The notes: generated by a model not told the origin, from the letters alone. A stretch of DNA of 64,000 bases from Phytophthora sp. 'mugwort' (GCA_033558025.1 JAUCEF010000006.1:2418001-2482000), one strand, 5' to 3'. Shown: positions 22,166 through 34,529, counted from the first letter of the stretch. Translations and numbers: made by a program.

Positions 22166-25100
22166 GTGCGGACAGCACTCCGAAGAGGATCTTTGATAGT
22201 CGCCAGTATGTCGGTACTGCTGGGGTTGGGCTCTTCTGTTCAGGCCTACGCTCTACCAGTCGCGATTGAGGCCAAGCCTGCTGGAAGTGGTGTGCTATTG
22301 TGCACTGTGCACGCTAGCCGTGCGTCTACAGATTTACGATCCAGACTGCCGCCGGGAATGTTACGATTGAGCAGCCGTGCGAATGCGTGATCCTTGAAAG
22401 TGATGAAGAGGAAGTCATTCTCGAACTCAACGTGTTAAAGACCCTAGACATCAACATCGAGAGAGATTGGCTGCGTCGGATCCTGCTGATCAAGATGACT
22501 CAATACCGTTTGACGATGACGAACGATTTATAGAGGAGGACAAAGCTGAACTTATGAAATAATTACGTAATGTTCAAGCTGGCTTCGGACAGTTTCTGCC
22601 GAACTACTTGACGAGGTGAAGCGAGTGTATCCGGTGCGACATTTGGAGAATGCTCTCGGACATAACCCGCCGGATGCAGATTCAATTAAAGGAAGGCGCG
22701 AAACCAAGCCACTCCAATATCCACCTCATCTGCGGAAGTTTATTCAAGGACTGAACGATGAGTTAGTGCCTCTGGGACAGGTTTAGAAACAAGAACAGCT
22801 GATGGGCATACCCGGCCCACCCTGTGAAGAAGCCGGACAGAGATGAATACCGGTAAGCCGCTGACTACAGGCCAGTGAAATATCAGACGGTCGCGCTCGC
22901 GGCTTGTATGCTGATTCTCTGCACCCTCGCGGAGAACGTTCGAGGGATAAAAAATCTCGGGGTGCTTGATTTCCTGAAGGTGTTCTGGCAACTTCCCTTG
23001 TCTGAGGAGTGTCAAGAGCTGCAGCCCTATATGACCGACTCGAACATGTATACGGCGATGCGTGTGTAGCGATGCCGCGCTATATTTTCAGTAAACAATG
23101 GAGGAATGTTTCAAGACGTTGCTCTACAAGCATTACTGATTTGGGTTGATGACTTGTTATTGCACGCTGAAGGCATAAGACCTACTTGCAGAAGCTGGAA
23201 GAGTTTTTCGGACTGCTCAATATTTCGGCCTGATGCTTAGTGTCAAGAAGAGCAACCTGTACTAGCAAGAGGTGCGGTGGTGTGGTAAGGTCATTTCGGG
23301 CGATGGTGCGCGGCACGACCCTCAGCGGATAGAGACGCTGTCAGCCATGCCCGAGCAAAATACAGCGGGCGGGCTCCCGCAATTTCTCTGTGCGGCAAAC
23401 TGGGTCCGCGAAATCGTTATCGACTACGGGCGGATAGTCTAGCCATTGTAACACTTGTTCGATGAGTCACGTAAGGTGGGCGGCGGACGAAGCGCACAGA
23501 CACTTCGATACAGATCATTTTGAACGACCAGAAACGGACGAGTTCTGACGCAATAAAGACGGCTATTGCTCGAAGTGCTCAATTCGTCCATCCAGATGAC
23601 GCGAGCGACGACTTGTCTGCTTACAGACGCTTTGAACAATGGATGGTCGATTATTGCCGCTCAAGTTGAAAAGTGGAAGCAAGGACTTGCTGTGACGGAA
23701 CAATCGCATTAACTCCTCATCTGCATGAGTGGTACATATGAAGGATCCCAACAAAATTGGAGTGTTGTGGAGAAAAAGGATTCCCGATAATCCACGCGTG
23801 TGATAAGCTCTCTTACTTGCTAGTGCGACAAAAAGGGTTTCGACTATACTACGACCACAGAAATATTATTCATATTTTTGCACCTATGGCGGAAACGAAG
23901 AAATACTTACGTGGCGAGTTGCTTCGGTGGGGTACGCAGTTGATCGAGTACCGCTATAAAATCATGATTCGGCGCGTCGAGACTGGACGCGCGCGGCAAC
24001 AAGACCTACACGTATTCAGCCTGCTGGACTAAGACGGTTTTGAATAGCCATCACTGGCCGACGTAGAGGCTACACAGCGGCGCAACGCCTCGCTCGCTCG
24101 CGACAAAGAACTCGAACAGGACGAGTGCGGGTTGTGAATGCATTCCAGCCGTCTTTGGGTCCCATCGGAGGAGCAAGACCTGATTCGGCATATCCTCATC
24201 ATTTCTCGTTGCGGCCCTCAGGGGCACCGCGGCAAGGCATTGATGAAAAACCACTTAAAAATGTGTTATTTTTTAATATCAAGAAGACGTTCCAGATTTC
24301 ATGCGGTGTGTCAGCATGTCACAGGCGGGAACATTGTCCCGCGACCATGGCCAGACACAACTACCGTGTGGAAGAGCGAAATGAAGCCATGTATCCCTGA
24401 GAGGTTTTGGGTCAAGCAAGTATCTATTCGGGATGAAGGACGAAATCACTCACTTCTGCGAGTTAACGATCTGTCCCGGTTCGATCAGTGCCGTAGCAGT
24501 CGAAGTCATGCTAAATTGACACAGTCGGGTGGAGCCACCATAGGCGTGGATCAGCGACAGTGGCAGCCATTTTACGAGCGCGCTGTTGGCTGAACTTGCG
24601 CGTCGACTCAACTGCGAGCATAATTTCACGGCTGCCTCCAGCCCGTGGGTCAATGGTTCTGTAGAACAGATAAATCACGATATCCGGCAAGTTCTACGAG
24701 CACTGCTCCTTGAGTACTCGCTGTACCCGAAGGATCAGCCGGTTCTGATCCCGTTGGTTCAGTCGAGCATCAACCACTCGCCTGTACCATCTCTCGCCGA
24801 CCATACCCCGTCCGAGCTGCTTACGGGGTTGCCGAGCCTGTCGGTGTTGACCTCGGCATTCCAGTCAACACGAAGCAGCCCCGTCACTTGTTTCAGCCTA
24901 TTACGCAGATTCGGTTACGTCCATGTTGGACCGGCTACATTCACGACGTGCACTCGCGACACACTCAACGCAAGTGAGAAGCAGACGCTGCTGAACAAGA
25001 AGATGGAAGGGGGGGAGAGAGAGAATGTGGTCAATCACTCCGTGGGTGACTACGTTCTATGATCCCGTGCCGACGGGAAGTACCTCAACAAGATTCAGGT

Positions 25101-25506
25101 GACATGTGGGGGCCGTGCGTTGTTGTTCGCGCGGAGTTCACCGTGAAAATCTGGTGTCTGGTGAAGAAGCCACGGTGCATAACTCGCGGTTGAAATTTTA
25201 CGCTGACAAGGACCTCGAGGTGACGGAAGAGCTACGTATACATGTGTCTTCACTGGGTGAGATCCTATACGTGCAAGATCTGAAGGAACATCGCCGACCC
25301 GACAAGAAGAAGGATTCCGAGCTCAAAGCCCATGGTTGGGGATAGAGGAGATCGAGGACATATGGGAACCCTAAAAAGTATCGATGACGAAGGACGTGCC
25401 TAAGCTTGTGGATCAGTATGTGGAGGCGGCTGAAGACGACTGGCCCGCGAAGATGCACAATCGGCGCAAGAACAAGGTGACGCCGTTGGAGGACGCCTAC
25501 ATGTGA
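22166..25506 (+). mobile_element. Ty3/Gypsy retrotransposon relic with C-terminal chromodomain
   Basis: In broken plus-strand frames the order is as follows. An aspartic-protease-like piece (22180-22450) precedes reverse transcriptase (22600-23270; PPHLRKFIQGLNDELV, GVLDFLKVFWQLPLSEE, and the YXDD region as WVDDLLLHAE). RNase H follows (23760-24030; GFRLYYDHRN), then an integrase (24400-25060; NFTAASSPWVNGSVEQI). The end is a chromodomain-like segment (25270-25506) recognisable as EEIEDIWEP after correction of frame. Protease-RT-RNaseH-integrase-chromodomain is the chromovirus order. Many stops and frameshifts make it dead, and the 5' LTR and gag are not visible. Confidence 0.82.
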
Positions 25507-26150
25507 ATGCGATGCTGAACATGAAGCGAGTGACGTGATTAAGGAATTCGATTCGTTATCATGTAACACTTTAGCACTTAGCTGTTCGTCAAATGTCAGC
25601 AAGTCTCATCTCAGAGTCAGCGTCGTCTGTCATAGTGATCCGATTCAACCAACATCACCTTGAAGTCAAGATGCTGGTTGACCAGGCCTGAGGGGAACGG
25701 TAGTGAATGGCTAGCGAAAGACAGTCCAACCGCATTCGGCGCATATGCGCAGGCTGGGACAGTGAGTTGCAACATGCGATCCTATGGAGCGTCTCGGCTC
25801 GGGTCACAAATCCACCACGTCGGAGATGTGGGCGGAGCGACCGGGTATGCGACTGCAGTCCAGCACTTGAGCAGTCTGGTAACACCCCATCGGGCACGTA
25901 GACTGGTAGGAATTCCCAAGGAATGGCAACGACCGTAACGGTAGATTCGCTTTGGCTTCTCCTTAACTGCCACAGAGCGACGTCCCATGGGGATGTATAG
26001 TGGAGTGCGAAAGAAGTTAGAGGTAGCGAGTTAGGCAGGAGTAGAGATCTAATTCTGGATTCTACTCCAAGGGAATACAGTTAAGGAAAACTTAGGGAGC
26101 GTGCCTGCTTCCCTCGTTGTGTGGCATTTTCCTTAATCGACCACACAACG
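25507..26150. other. Probable 3' LTR remnant of the Gypsy element
   Basis: No gene is seen. The region directly follows the integrase-chromodomain stop and is non-coding, as a 3' LTR would be. It ends with a perfect 10-bp stem: CGTTGTGTGG at 26115-26124 and CCACACAACG at 26141-26150, with a 16-nt loop. Without a second copy in the window the LTR boundaries cannot be set. Confidence 0.4.
26115..26150. repeat. Perfect 10-bp inverted repeat (hairpin)
   Basis: CGTTGTGTGG and CCACACAACG are exact inverted copies separated by 16 nt containing TTTTCC. The position at the end of the presumed LTR suggests part of a retrotransposon terminus or transcript end rather than a host regulatory site. Confidence 0.6.
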
Positions 26151-26867
26151 CTGCGATAAAATGCAAACTTCTTACTGCTTTCGTTTCAAACCCAGCGGAT
26201 GATGTTCACCTCTTTGCATATCGTATGACGCGCCCGCAAACGCCATTTTTGTCCCGTATCATGAACACGGAGGTGAAGTGATCCTTGTTCAGCAACTCCT
26301 TCTCCGCTTGTTGCACGGCAACAGAAACCCAGTGGTTCCTGAAAGCTAGCCACGCCTCAAGGACTTGGTCCGCTTGATCATTGACGGTCAATGAAGTTGT
26401 CGGCTGTGCGACGGTTAATCTCGTCGTTCGGTAGGTAAGCCCAAGGTGCCTATTCCTAAACGAGCAGAGCTGCGAATGGCGCGAGCAACTGGCAAGCCAG
26501 TTGATAAAAAGGTAAGGCCGCCAGAATTCTTCAGCTGCGACTATAGTAAGATAGCAGGATGTTTCTAGTAGTAGCGACTCCCAATCTGATCTACTGGTTA
26601 CTGCAGTAGTTGATTTGGTCTCTCGTCCAAAGTTACTGGTTACTGCAGTAAATAGAGCAGTAGTTCTTTAGTAGCCAGTAGTGCGCTAGTAGGTCCAAGA
26701 AACTACTGTTAATCTCTTGTGATAACGTAAGTCATCGCTTTCGTGGCCCCCTGAAAGGTGTTGTGACCCTGTAATATCGACCAATGTAACCGCCTCATTT
26801 AAAACAGATCGGTTTGATCGGCAGAAATCAATGACAAGATTTAAAGGCAGGTACCGTCCGATAGTTT
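26151..26867. repeat. Gene-poor spacer with a near-palindromic 19-mer in two copies
   Basis: The near-palindrome CTACTGGTTACTGCAGTAG (26591-26609) is repeated as TTACTGGTTACTGCAGTAA at 26633-26651, with many AGTAG words around. The minus-strand 60-codon frame at 26391-26206 matches nothing I know. Probably decayed transposon sequence. Confidence 0.45.
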
Positions 26868-27290
26868 GTGAACTATCACTTCGTGAAGAGCAAGAAAGCC
26901 AACATGACCTACACTGACGAGGAGCTGATGACCGTAGTTCAAGCGGCGCTCGACGGCGAGAAGAGGCGGGTACGCGCGCAAGGGCTGGCATCTGTGCAAG
27001 CGCTGAGAGGAAGTGGGTGGCTGCTGCTCGCGTTGGGCATCCTCTTAAGCGCCGGTGGAGGGACAATCCTCATCTGCTGATCGAGGAAACTGAGAAGAGC
27101 ATTGAGAGGTGGGTGCTGCCGCGACAGTGGGAAGGTGAACGCGTAACTAAGCGACGACTGTGCGCTTAACCTCGCTAGCGCTGGAGGCCTGCAACTTCGG
27201 CAAGAATATCAAGGCGGGGTTCGAGAGCTGCGGCATCTACCCTCATTTGCTCGTTAACAGAGGTCGACAGCAACGAGGACTCGTTTTAGT
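26868..27290 (+). mobile_element. pogo-type transposase fragments with internal deletion
   Basis: An N-terminal piece with MTYTDEELMTVVQAALDGEK and, after a frame change, EETEKSIERWVLPRQWEGE resembles the psq-type N-terminus of pogo transposases. It passes almost directly into ACNFGKNIKAGFESCGIYP, which belongs near their C-terminus. The catalytic middle is absent. This is a short internal-deletion derivative. Confidence 0.6.
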
Positions 27291-27498
27291 CCCTACCTAA
27301 AATTTGTATGCCCAGAACCGCCGCGTCGAACTAGTTTGAATGGTAGGTGTACCAACAAATTCTAACGAGCGTTTTTTTCCCTCAGAAACTCGCTGTTGAC
27401 TCAGCTCTTATTAAAGGGTATGGCTCACCTTATAAAGGGCACGAAAACAATTTACTGACACATTTTCAAATCTTTTAGCCAATCAAATGCGGTATATT
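27291..27498. other. Spacer between two transposon relics
   Basis: AT-rich non-coding sequence; nothing recognisable. Confidence 0.4.
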
Positions 27499-27830
27499 TT
27501 AGAAAATTTTGGCTTCAAAAGAGCCATCCTCCTCCACGTCTTCCTCCTCTTCGGAGGACGATTCCTCGCGCGATTCCATGGTTTCGAGATGCTCCTTCAG
27601 TTGCACCAGTTGCTTGTTTGCTGCGTCGATGCATCCTTGTACTGCTGAAGACTGTAGGTTAGCGAAAGCTCGTTCAAGTCGTGATTGAATGTCTGCAAAT
27701 TTGGTGTTTGTGGAAAATTGACGGCCGACTTCACCCTTACTATCGCCTATACGAGCTCTATAGGCTGAAGATCAGAATGATATGGCGATATAAACACCAC
27801 GTCATGGCCCTTAGCTCTTGCTTTACTGAC
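27499..27830 (-). mobile_element. Tc1/mariner-type transposase C-terminal fragment
   Basis: The minus strand reads GHDVVFISPYHSDLQPIELV, then a stop, then a continuation to an acidic C-terminus (SREESSSEEEEDVEEDG). PYHSDLQPIELVWA is the signature around the last acidic catalytic residue of Tc1-type DDE transposases. An in-frame stop replaces the Trp of that motif. The rest of the transposase is not visible. Confidence 0.65.
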
Positions 27831-29250
27831 GATAACAGGAATAACATTTTTTTGAATAACTGCACTCACATCAGATCTCAATTCTTTCTGTACTCGCACG
27901 AAATCTTAATTTTGGCTGTCTCGCAAGAAATCTCTTTTGCACTTTCCAGAAATCCGCACCCGAGCAAAATATCCAATTTTATTCTACAGTAAGAGCTCTA
28001 CCACGAGCAGCCTTGACGAATGTGATTGTTTGGGCCGCCTCACGGTCTTCCCAGCGAGCTGTCTTAGCTTGGCACGACTTGCTCAACCATCCGCGGTGTC
28101 GACAGCTGGAGTTGAAATGTTGCATTTCCAGCCGAAGTTATTTTTGACTCCGATTGACGCGAGAGAAAATACGACGGCCTCTATTCTTGAATGCATTAAT
28201 CGGAATACAGTGTAGTAGGTTATTATAATCAGTAGGTCAAATAGGTTATGTTATAGGCTGAAATGCCTGAAGTTTTGCGACTAAAACAAAAGAATTATGT
28301 AGCTTGATAGGGTTTGCAATATGAACGATGGGCTTTACCGCATAGCAAGCCAGCTGGCGATTCTTGACATTCTGAAAGCAGCAGGTCGATCGGAGAAAAG
28401 TCGACGCCGCTACGCCACAACGCGTCCTCGTTGCTGTCGACCTTTGTAAGATGCTGAGCAAGTTGACGAGCTTCCAGCGGAATGGCATCCCGTCCCAAGT
28501 GCAGCGTGCAGAGTGGCTGCATGTGAAGCATGTTTTCCAAAAATAAATCTTGGTGCTCCCTGCTCCTGTTCAAAAGCGAAGCAGCGCAAAACGGTGACAG
28601 TGGCTGGACGACTTCTTACGCGAGAACTGCTGGATGAGATGGCATCAGCTCATCCGAAGACACGAGCAAAGAGACCAAAGAGCTTTCAGAAGAAAGCGAT
28701 AGCAGCACCGCCTGCACCGATGCCAGTCGCACCACCAATCGAGCATGAGTTCGTGGTGATTGAAGTCGCATATGCACTGCTAAACTTATTAACGTCTTGG
28801 CCCTGCTTCTTGATTAATTACTGGTGAACATTGATTCGAACTTACTGGGAGTGACGAAAAGGCTGGTTTCTTACTGAACACAAGTAGAAAAGGCCCCAAA
28901 ACTGGCACGCAGAGATTTATGGGTGCGTATGAAGTTGCCAGTAATGCGTGCAAGCAGCAAGACGCACCAGGCCTAAAATATATTTAAAAAATAGTCGAGA
29001 AGCTCCTGGTTTTGGTGATGCCCTTCGTTTTGTTGCAGCCTTTATAAAAGTGAAGTTGGGGACGATCAAACTTGGTGCATCGAAAAGGGCCACGAAAGCG
29101 ATGACTTACCTTAAGAGCACGCCATGATCGGCAGGCATACATTGGGTGTATAGCGATATACTTGTGGGCTACCGTATTCCCCCTGTTGCAAGCGTCGCTA
29201 TGGTAGAAGGGTCACTTCATTTTATCCAATCATATTTCTCCATAATTATT
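27831..29250. other. Unassigned region with one unknown open frame
   Basis: A plus-strand frame at 28513-28827 (104 codons) contains TRELLDEMASAHPKTRAKRP and an Ala/Pro-rich stretch. It has no family I recognise and no upstream context, so I do not call it a gene. The remainder is AT-rich and shows no coding signal. Given its neighbours it is probably old transposon sequence. Confidence 0.35.
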
Positions 29251-29362
29251 ATTGGTTTCCGCTCTGCCACAAGCGTCAGATCCGCAAAATGAGTGGCCCG
29301 GGAACTGTTCACTTTCGGAAATTGCAAGCCATGAGAAGGCTATTAATCAGCACGACAAACCT

Positions 29363-29650
29363 GAGATTGTACACACCGCTAGCTATCATACCAGTGTAGA
29401 TGAATTTCAAAGCGCACGCCGTCGCCGCAGCGTTCCGAGAATACGCCGGGAGAACACGATCATTTGCTCTCCCTTTATAATTTCCATACAAACAAAAATG
29501 CCACCTGTACAAGTTAATCGACAGGCGCGCTGCAGACCTGAAATTGTACACACCACTGGCTATTATACCCGAGTAGATAAATCCCAAAGCGCCGTCATCG
29601 CAGCCGTCTCTGAGAAAACGACGCGTTCACACGATCATTTGCTCTCCTTA
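29363..29650. repeat. Two diverged direct copies of a ~110-bp unit
   Basis: The unit at about 29363-29476 returns at 29543-29650. Shared words include TGTACACACC, TATACC/ATACC, GTAGAT, CAAAGCGC and CACGATCATTTGCTCTCC. Immediately after, GCTTTGCATTTACCGT is itself present twice in tandem (29684-29728). No gene is supported. Confidence 0.6.
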
Positions 29651-29796
29651 TTTGACTGTAATTGTGACTCTAACTGAATAGGCGCTTTGCATTTACCGTG
29701 ACTGAATGGGAGCTTTGCATTTACCGTAAATATTTTGCTAAGTACATGTATATGACTTCGTCACGACGAAACACCAAAAACACCAGAAAAACACGC

Positions 29797-30025
29797 TACC
29801 ATCACCACAAAACATGAGCACCAATGCATAGATCGGGTCGACGATACCGCACACAACTGATACTAGCGAAAAACCTGATTTGAAAGGGGAAAGAAAGAAA
29901 CGCAGAACACACTACCATCACCACAAAGGTAACACGAGCACCAATGCGTAGATCGGGTCGACGATGCCGCACAAAACTGATACTAGCGAAAAACCTGATT
30001 TGAAAGGGAGAAGAAAGAAACGCAG
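29797..30025. repeat. Tandem duplication, unit ~120 bp
   Basis: The block CACTACCATCACCACAAA...CCTGATTTGAAAGGG...AAACGCAG occurs twice in direct orientation with few differences. Both copies contain GCACCAATGC, TAGATCGGGTCGACGAT and CTAGCGAAAAACCTG. One copy has a small insertion (GGTAA) and a few substitutions, so the duplication is fairly recent. No known gene lies in it. Confidence 0.75.
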
Positions 30026-30739
30026 CCCCCTCCCCTCCCCCCACGGACACGACACAAATCAGTCTGGTGGTGGTCCCGGCGGCAGGCAGTGACGACGAAG
30101 ACCTGGACGGCGGCAGTGGCGGTGAAGACCCGGACGATGCCACATTGCGCGGCTCCAAGCAATCGAGAGCAAGCTAACTCCGGACGCTGGCGCGAACGCC
30201 CTGGAGATCAAGAATACCAAGTAGAGGGGAGCTGATCACGGGCACTGCTGAGCGTGACAGCTGGGCACAACGCCCACACACAAGAGAAAACTCCGGCTCC
30301 GCCACGAGCGTGAAGGGGCGGATACCAAGTTCGTGCTGAACATCCAGAAGAAGTATGCTGCCGGCGCGACGGCTCCAGCAAGCCCAACACCCGCAAGCAT
30401 GACGTTCAGGTACACAACGGCAGTGTCTGCGGCGTTCACCAGCACGACGCTCACAATTTTGGCGAGGAATCTTCCGCTGTCGCAGCCGCGACATAGACGA
30501 GCAGGGCGAGGACGCTGAAGTTGCTGAGGCGTGTGCAAGCTAGGGCGATACCATCATGACTGTAGCTGCCACGCAGACGTGGACGCCGAAATGGTTGCGT
30601 CGATAACAGCCTGGTCAAAGGTTGCTCAAACTGCAACGCTGGCATCAAGGAAAGGCAGATGGTGTCATTAAAGGTAGCAAGTACTGTGTTCGCAGAATTA
30701 CGCTGCTCATCTTGTATGTTGGAAGCACCATGAATCTAG
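30026..30739. other. GC-rich unassigned region upstream of MULE end
   Basis: Open frames exist on both strands (for example 30333-30518 plus and 30236-30538 minus) but none matches a family I know and both overlap. I see no supportable gene here. Confidence 0.35.
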
Positions 30740-32600
30740 CTACACCAGGTTCAGTGCAAAGGTGGTTAGCGGCGGGCGACCAACGGGTGGACCATTAGGT
30801 GCACCCTCAAGAAGGCGTCGCGACCGGTTAGGATCACGATACACGAGCTTCGTCCGCGTTCCAACGTCTGCGATTCCCCGCTTCGACATGGCCAGCAGAA
30901 GATGGACGCAAGTGCTGAACTTAGCGAAGTAGAGACAACGCACTCGCGCCGCTCAAGGTCGACAGCCCATCCCGCCTCAGGCATGCCAACGTACTCCATT
31001 CTTGCGCTGCTCCAGCTCATTTGAGCGGTGACGAGGAGCACCTACCGCTTACGCGAGGTTGCCTCATCGAGGACACGCGCACACGGCTTTGAGATCATGT
31101 TCGGTCAGCAGGAGCGCAAGGCTCGACCGCGGTGAAGTCCACTTGAACAGATTCTTCGGTCGACGCAGCTCTGCATTCGACGCCACAGAGAAGAAGGCGC
31201 CGTCAGTAGCAGTACAAACAGCTTGACAGACATGCTCTCAGACTGACAGCAAAGGAAGAGTTGGCTAGTGAGAGCTCCCATTTTGAGACGTGCGTTAAGG
31301 GTGCACACCAGCTTGAGAGTCCTGTTGAACTGCTCCACGGGGTTATTGGTCGTGGCGAAACCCCGTGGAGTATGAAACGCTTGCCAGTTGACGAACCGCC
31401 CTGTTAATCATTGCCGAATGAAGTAGTCGCGAAAGGTGTGCAGACCCGGACGCACAGCCCAACCAGCGAGCACCCGCTCCTGTACCTGCTGGAACTCCGA
31501 TGCACTTCTGGTGAAATGCATGTCCGCCACTCCTTCAGTCACCAATGCGCCAGCTCGCTCAGTGAGCGAGTACGTCATAGACTTGTGCCATGACATGGTA
31601 ATAGCGCATTAAGCCCGTCACATTGCCTTCAACAGCGATGACAGTACGTGTTACGCTGCATTGAGCATCGTCGGCACTGGTCATCGGGTAGCGGATAGAG
31701 AACTGCAGCCCAGTCAACCGGTAGTAGACGTTCTTAAGCGCGACAAACATCTTCAGGTAGTCGGATACTCTCCGCTGAGAGGTGACGACGAGCGCGCCAA
31801 GTCGGGAACCTTAACAAAAACATACGGGGTAACCGACTTGGTTAAGCTTGAACGTCGCGTCTGCATGCACCACGAACGCGCTTGGATCCCAGCCAGCCGC
31901 TCATTTCAAGAGACGAGTTGACGTCACGCCCATGATAAACCGATCTCGATCGGATCCTTTCCAACGTGCGGAGCTTCATCAGCCTCATACTCCCACGTGA
32001 ACGTGAAAGCCTCAGGGCCCGGTTGGTTAAGCTTATAGGCCAAGTCAGCCACTTAATCTCGAACGTCGTCGTGGTCGTCCGTTCCGCCGAGGCTCGTGCG
32101 CGTGTAGTGCTGCGTAAAGCGCTGCACAGTAGGCAGAGTAGGCAGGCTAGTCTCGTCCAGATCAACCCGGTCAGGAATGCATTCCGAATGCGAGCGGGTT
32201 TCAGTACCTGCTCGTGAGAGCGTGAGCTTTATCCTTCATCTCGTCTGTCAAGTGCGGTTTGCGAACAGCATCCAGTAGCGACGCGTGCGTTTTGAGCTCG
32301 CCAATGCTCACGAGGTCCATCACCTTGTAGGTGAGTGTCTTGCAGCGCCATCTACAGCGCGCAAGGGGCTCGAGGTCCTTGCACGGCTTGGAGCTGCACA
32401 CTAAAGTTTGGCTATGGGGGCGCTGCTAATGCACAGATCTTGCAGGGAACTAGCTCGCTCTTGCTGACCGTGGAAGCCGTGAAGGAGTCGAGCAGGAGGG
32501 ACACGCCCTCCTTGCTACTGCCGTTAGCCAGTGCTGTCCAGAGAAGGAGAGCAGGCATTGGAGATCGTGAGGTGGCTGAGATCGGGTAGCTGCAGTGAAT
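30740..32600 (-). pseudogene. Mutator-like (MULE) transposase with SWIM finger, frame-broken
   Basis: Reading minus-strand pieces in order gives a FLYWCH-like CRWRCKT segment (32360-32330) and a DDE region with NQVGYPVFVKVPD and FSIRYPMTSADDAQCSVTR (31850-31640). Then come MTYSLTERAGALVTEGVADM and TTNNPVEQFNRTLKL (31600-31290) and a SWIM zinc finger CVCRYFAKFSTCVHLLLAM (about 30960-30880). This is the domain order of MULE transposases. Frames change several times, so it is dead. I could not identify terminal inverted repeats. Confidence 0.75.
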
Positions 32601-32904
32601 GAGAGGGTATGACAAAATGCGACTGAGTGCAGTTACTCTGAGAGTCTTACGCCTTTCCTGGAAAGGTTTCGGATTGATTGCTATTGGTGTGCGTTTTCAG
32701 GTTTACAGTGAAGGCAAATGGTTGGCATTGCTGGTCGCTTAGTTTGATTGCTGGTAGCTATGTTATATTGGTGCCAATTGACTATGTTTGGTGCTGTGAT
32801 GGTATGCGAGCGTTTTAGATAAGTTTGTGGTGATTTTGTCAGTTTGTCTTCGTCAACGGAGACCTGTCGGGCGTGTACATTGCTGACGCTTCTAACAGGG
32901 GAAT
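32601..32904. other. Spacer upstream of the MULE relic
   Basis: AT- and GT-rich non-coding sequence, possibly the 5' part of the MULE element. Nothing further recognised. Confidence 0.35.
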
Positions 32905-33614
32905 ACGGTACACATATCGACGGAAGATATGGTCTGTACGAAGCTTATGGCCTATATCACTCTTCTCAAATCTTCCTGATCGTTCACTATGGAAAGTATT
33001 TTAAACAATCACAGTCAAACCACTTTTTTATGCGTCGAAGTAGAGGTTCTAATTTATCTTGTATGTTGTATGTGTATGTTACGCTGCACATGGAAAAAAT
33101 TGGTGTTCATGTTTCTAATTGCCACTTGACATTTAATTTGATGCAGGTAGAAAGCTGCTTATCCTTCTCATTTTGAAGGTAGTAGCGAACAGAATAATAA
33201 AACAAATGAGATTTCAAACTATCCGATGAAAGGTACGATTTTAATTTTACATGTTAGATACGATATCACTGTGAAAGAACACTAAATATTTGCAGTTTTA
33301 CTGGTATTGTGTATGAGTACATGATAATGAATGCGCCTGTACGAGATTCTCCGAGATCGACTACAATAAAACAGTTTGTCATAGGCTTTACAACTTCACC
33401 GAGCTATAATTTCTATTTTCATTTTGATGGAGGTCAATTTTGATTGGCGCCTATTCGTCAAAAAAAGATAATTAATAAATAATCACGATGATAGGCCATA
33501 ACCAACGTCCTTTGAGTCTGCGCTTGCACTGAGATTTTGTATAGAATCGCATTTTTTCTGTCCGCAGGCCATATCTTCCGTCGATATGTATACCGTAAAT
33601 CCTGTGTAGTATCC
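32905..33614. mobile_element. MITE-like element bounded by inverted repeats
   Basis: The left arm (32905-32934, ACGGTACACATATCGACGG then AAGATATGG) has an inverted partner at 33567-33596, with nearly perfect pairing over about 30 bp. The interior is AT-rich and non-coding. The outer part of the right arm (TACCGTAAATCCTGTGTAGT) recurs in inverted form at 38579-38608, so the same terminus family is present three times. Confidence 0.6.
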
Positions 33615-33789
33615 GGCAGAATGTTATATCCGACACGCCAAATAAGCCAATCCGACGCCAGCAACTTGGACACATCTGAATTGTTGTCATTTCCGACAGC
33701 TCCAAAAATAGGTGGCCACGGCTCGCTAAAAGTTAGGCACCAGCCGTGCAAAGCTTAGTCATTCTCCAAATTCTAAATACAGTACCAAT

Positions 33790-34180
33790 GATATATTAGC
33801 CGCACACGAGCCAGTGCGGGTCGAGGTCGCCGCCCTCGGCTTTACAGCCGGCGGACATTGCTTGGAACCGCCCGTTGAAGCAGCATCTGCGCCAACGCTG
33901 GGTTAACTGGCTGACGGATAAGCTGGCGAACCAGGAGAGCGGCAGCGTGGTTAAGGCGCCGTTTAGGGATGAACTGGTTGGCTGGGTTGCCAGCGTGGGA
34001 CGAACTGTCCGATTTGACGATCTCGAACGGATTTAAAAGCATCCTCGCCGTGCCACATGTCGACCCAATATTTGAGGCATCGTCTAATGCTCTCGCTGAG
34101 CAACTAAAGCGCATGGAGGGGTTGTTAATCCTGAGGCTGGCGATGTCGATGATGAAGAGGGCATAGCAGCAGAGGAGAGG
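33790..34180 (+). mobile_element. pogo-type transposase C-terminal relic
   Basis: The plus strand gives LQPADIAWNRPLKQHLRQRW, then RDELVGWVASVGRTVRFDDL, and after a frame change VPHVDPIFEASSNALAEQ. LQPADIAW corresponds to the region of the last catalytic Asp of a pogo-like transposase. The Harbinger element starting at 34184 is inserted at its downstream edge. Confidence 0.65.
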
Positions 34181-34529
34181 TAAGGCACTTGTTCAAGTCA
34201 AAAGAACGGTTCTGTGCCGGAATTTTAAATTCCGATGATTGGCTAAGATAAAGCTGGTACGGGGTACCAAACTTTGACATTTGTGCTCCAGCACAGCCAT
34301 GACTGGAACACCAGCACGAGGTGTTCCCAGCCTAGCACAATTGCGCCGCAGCCACTCAGTCGAGAAAATTCAACGCAATGGACGAACAAAGAGCGCATGC
34401 TGCAGTTCTCGCGGTGGTGGTGAGCGTCTGCACGACTGCTTCAATCGTGGCAGCTGCAGACAAGCGCAGCTTGCGCGCACCGCCGTCGGGGACCACCTCC
34501 ACCTTCTCCTCCTTTACATTTAAGAGGCC

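Noticed and set aside
22166..22390. Small plus-strand frame with a hydrophobic N-terminus that looks like a secreted effector
   Set aside because: It sits directly upstream of Gypsy protease and reverse transcriptase pieces, has no RXLR or LFLAK-type motif, and its frame changes into the protease-like segment. It is retrotransposon remnant.
26206..26391. Minus-strand 61-codon frame
   Set aside because: Too short, without similarity, and next to a retrotransposon end.
28513..28827. 104-codon plus-strand frame with basic and Ala/Pro-rich parts
   Set aside because: No recognisable domain, no introns or neighbours supporting a host gene, and it is surrounded by transposon relics. Kept only as a note in the region entry.
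29252..30158. Possible CRISPR-like array, because of regularly returning sequence
   Set aside because: Units are 110-120 bp, only two copies each, with no spacers between them. They are ordinary tandem duplications in a eukaryotic genome.
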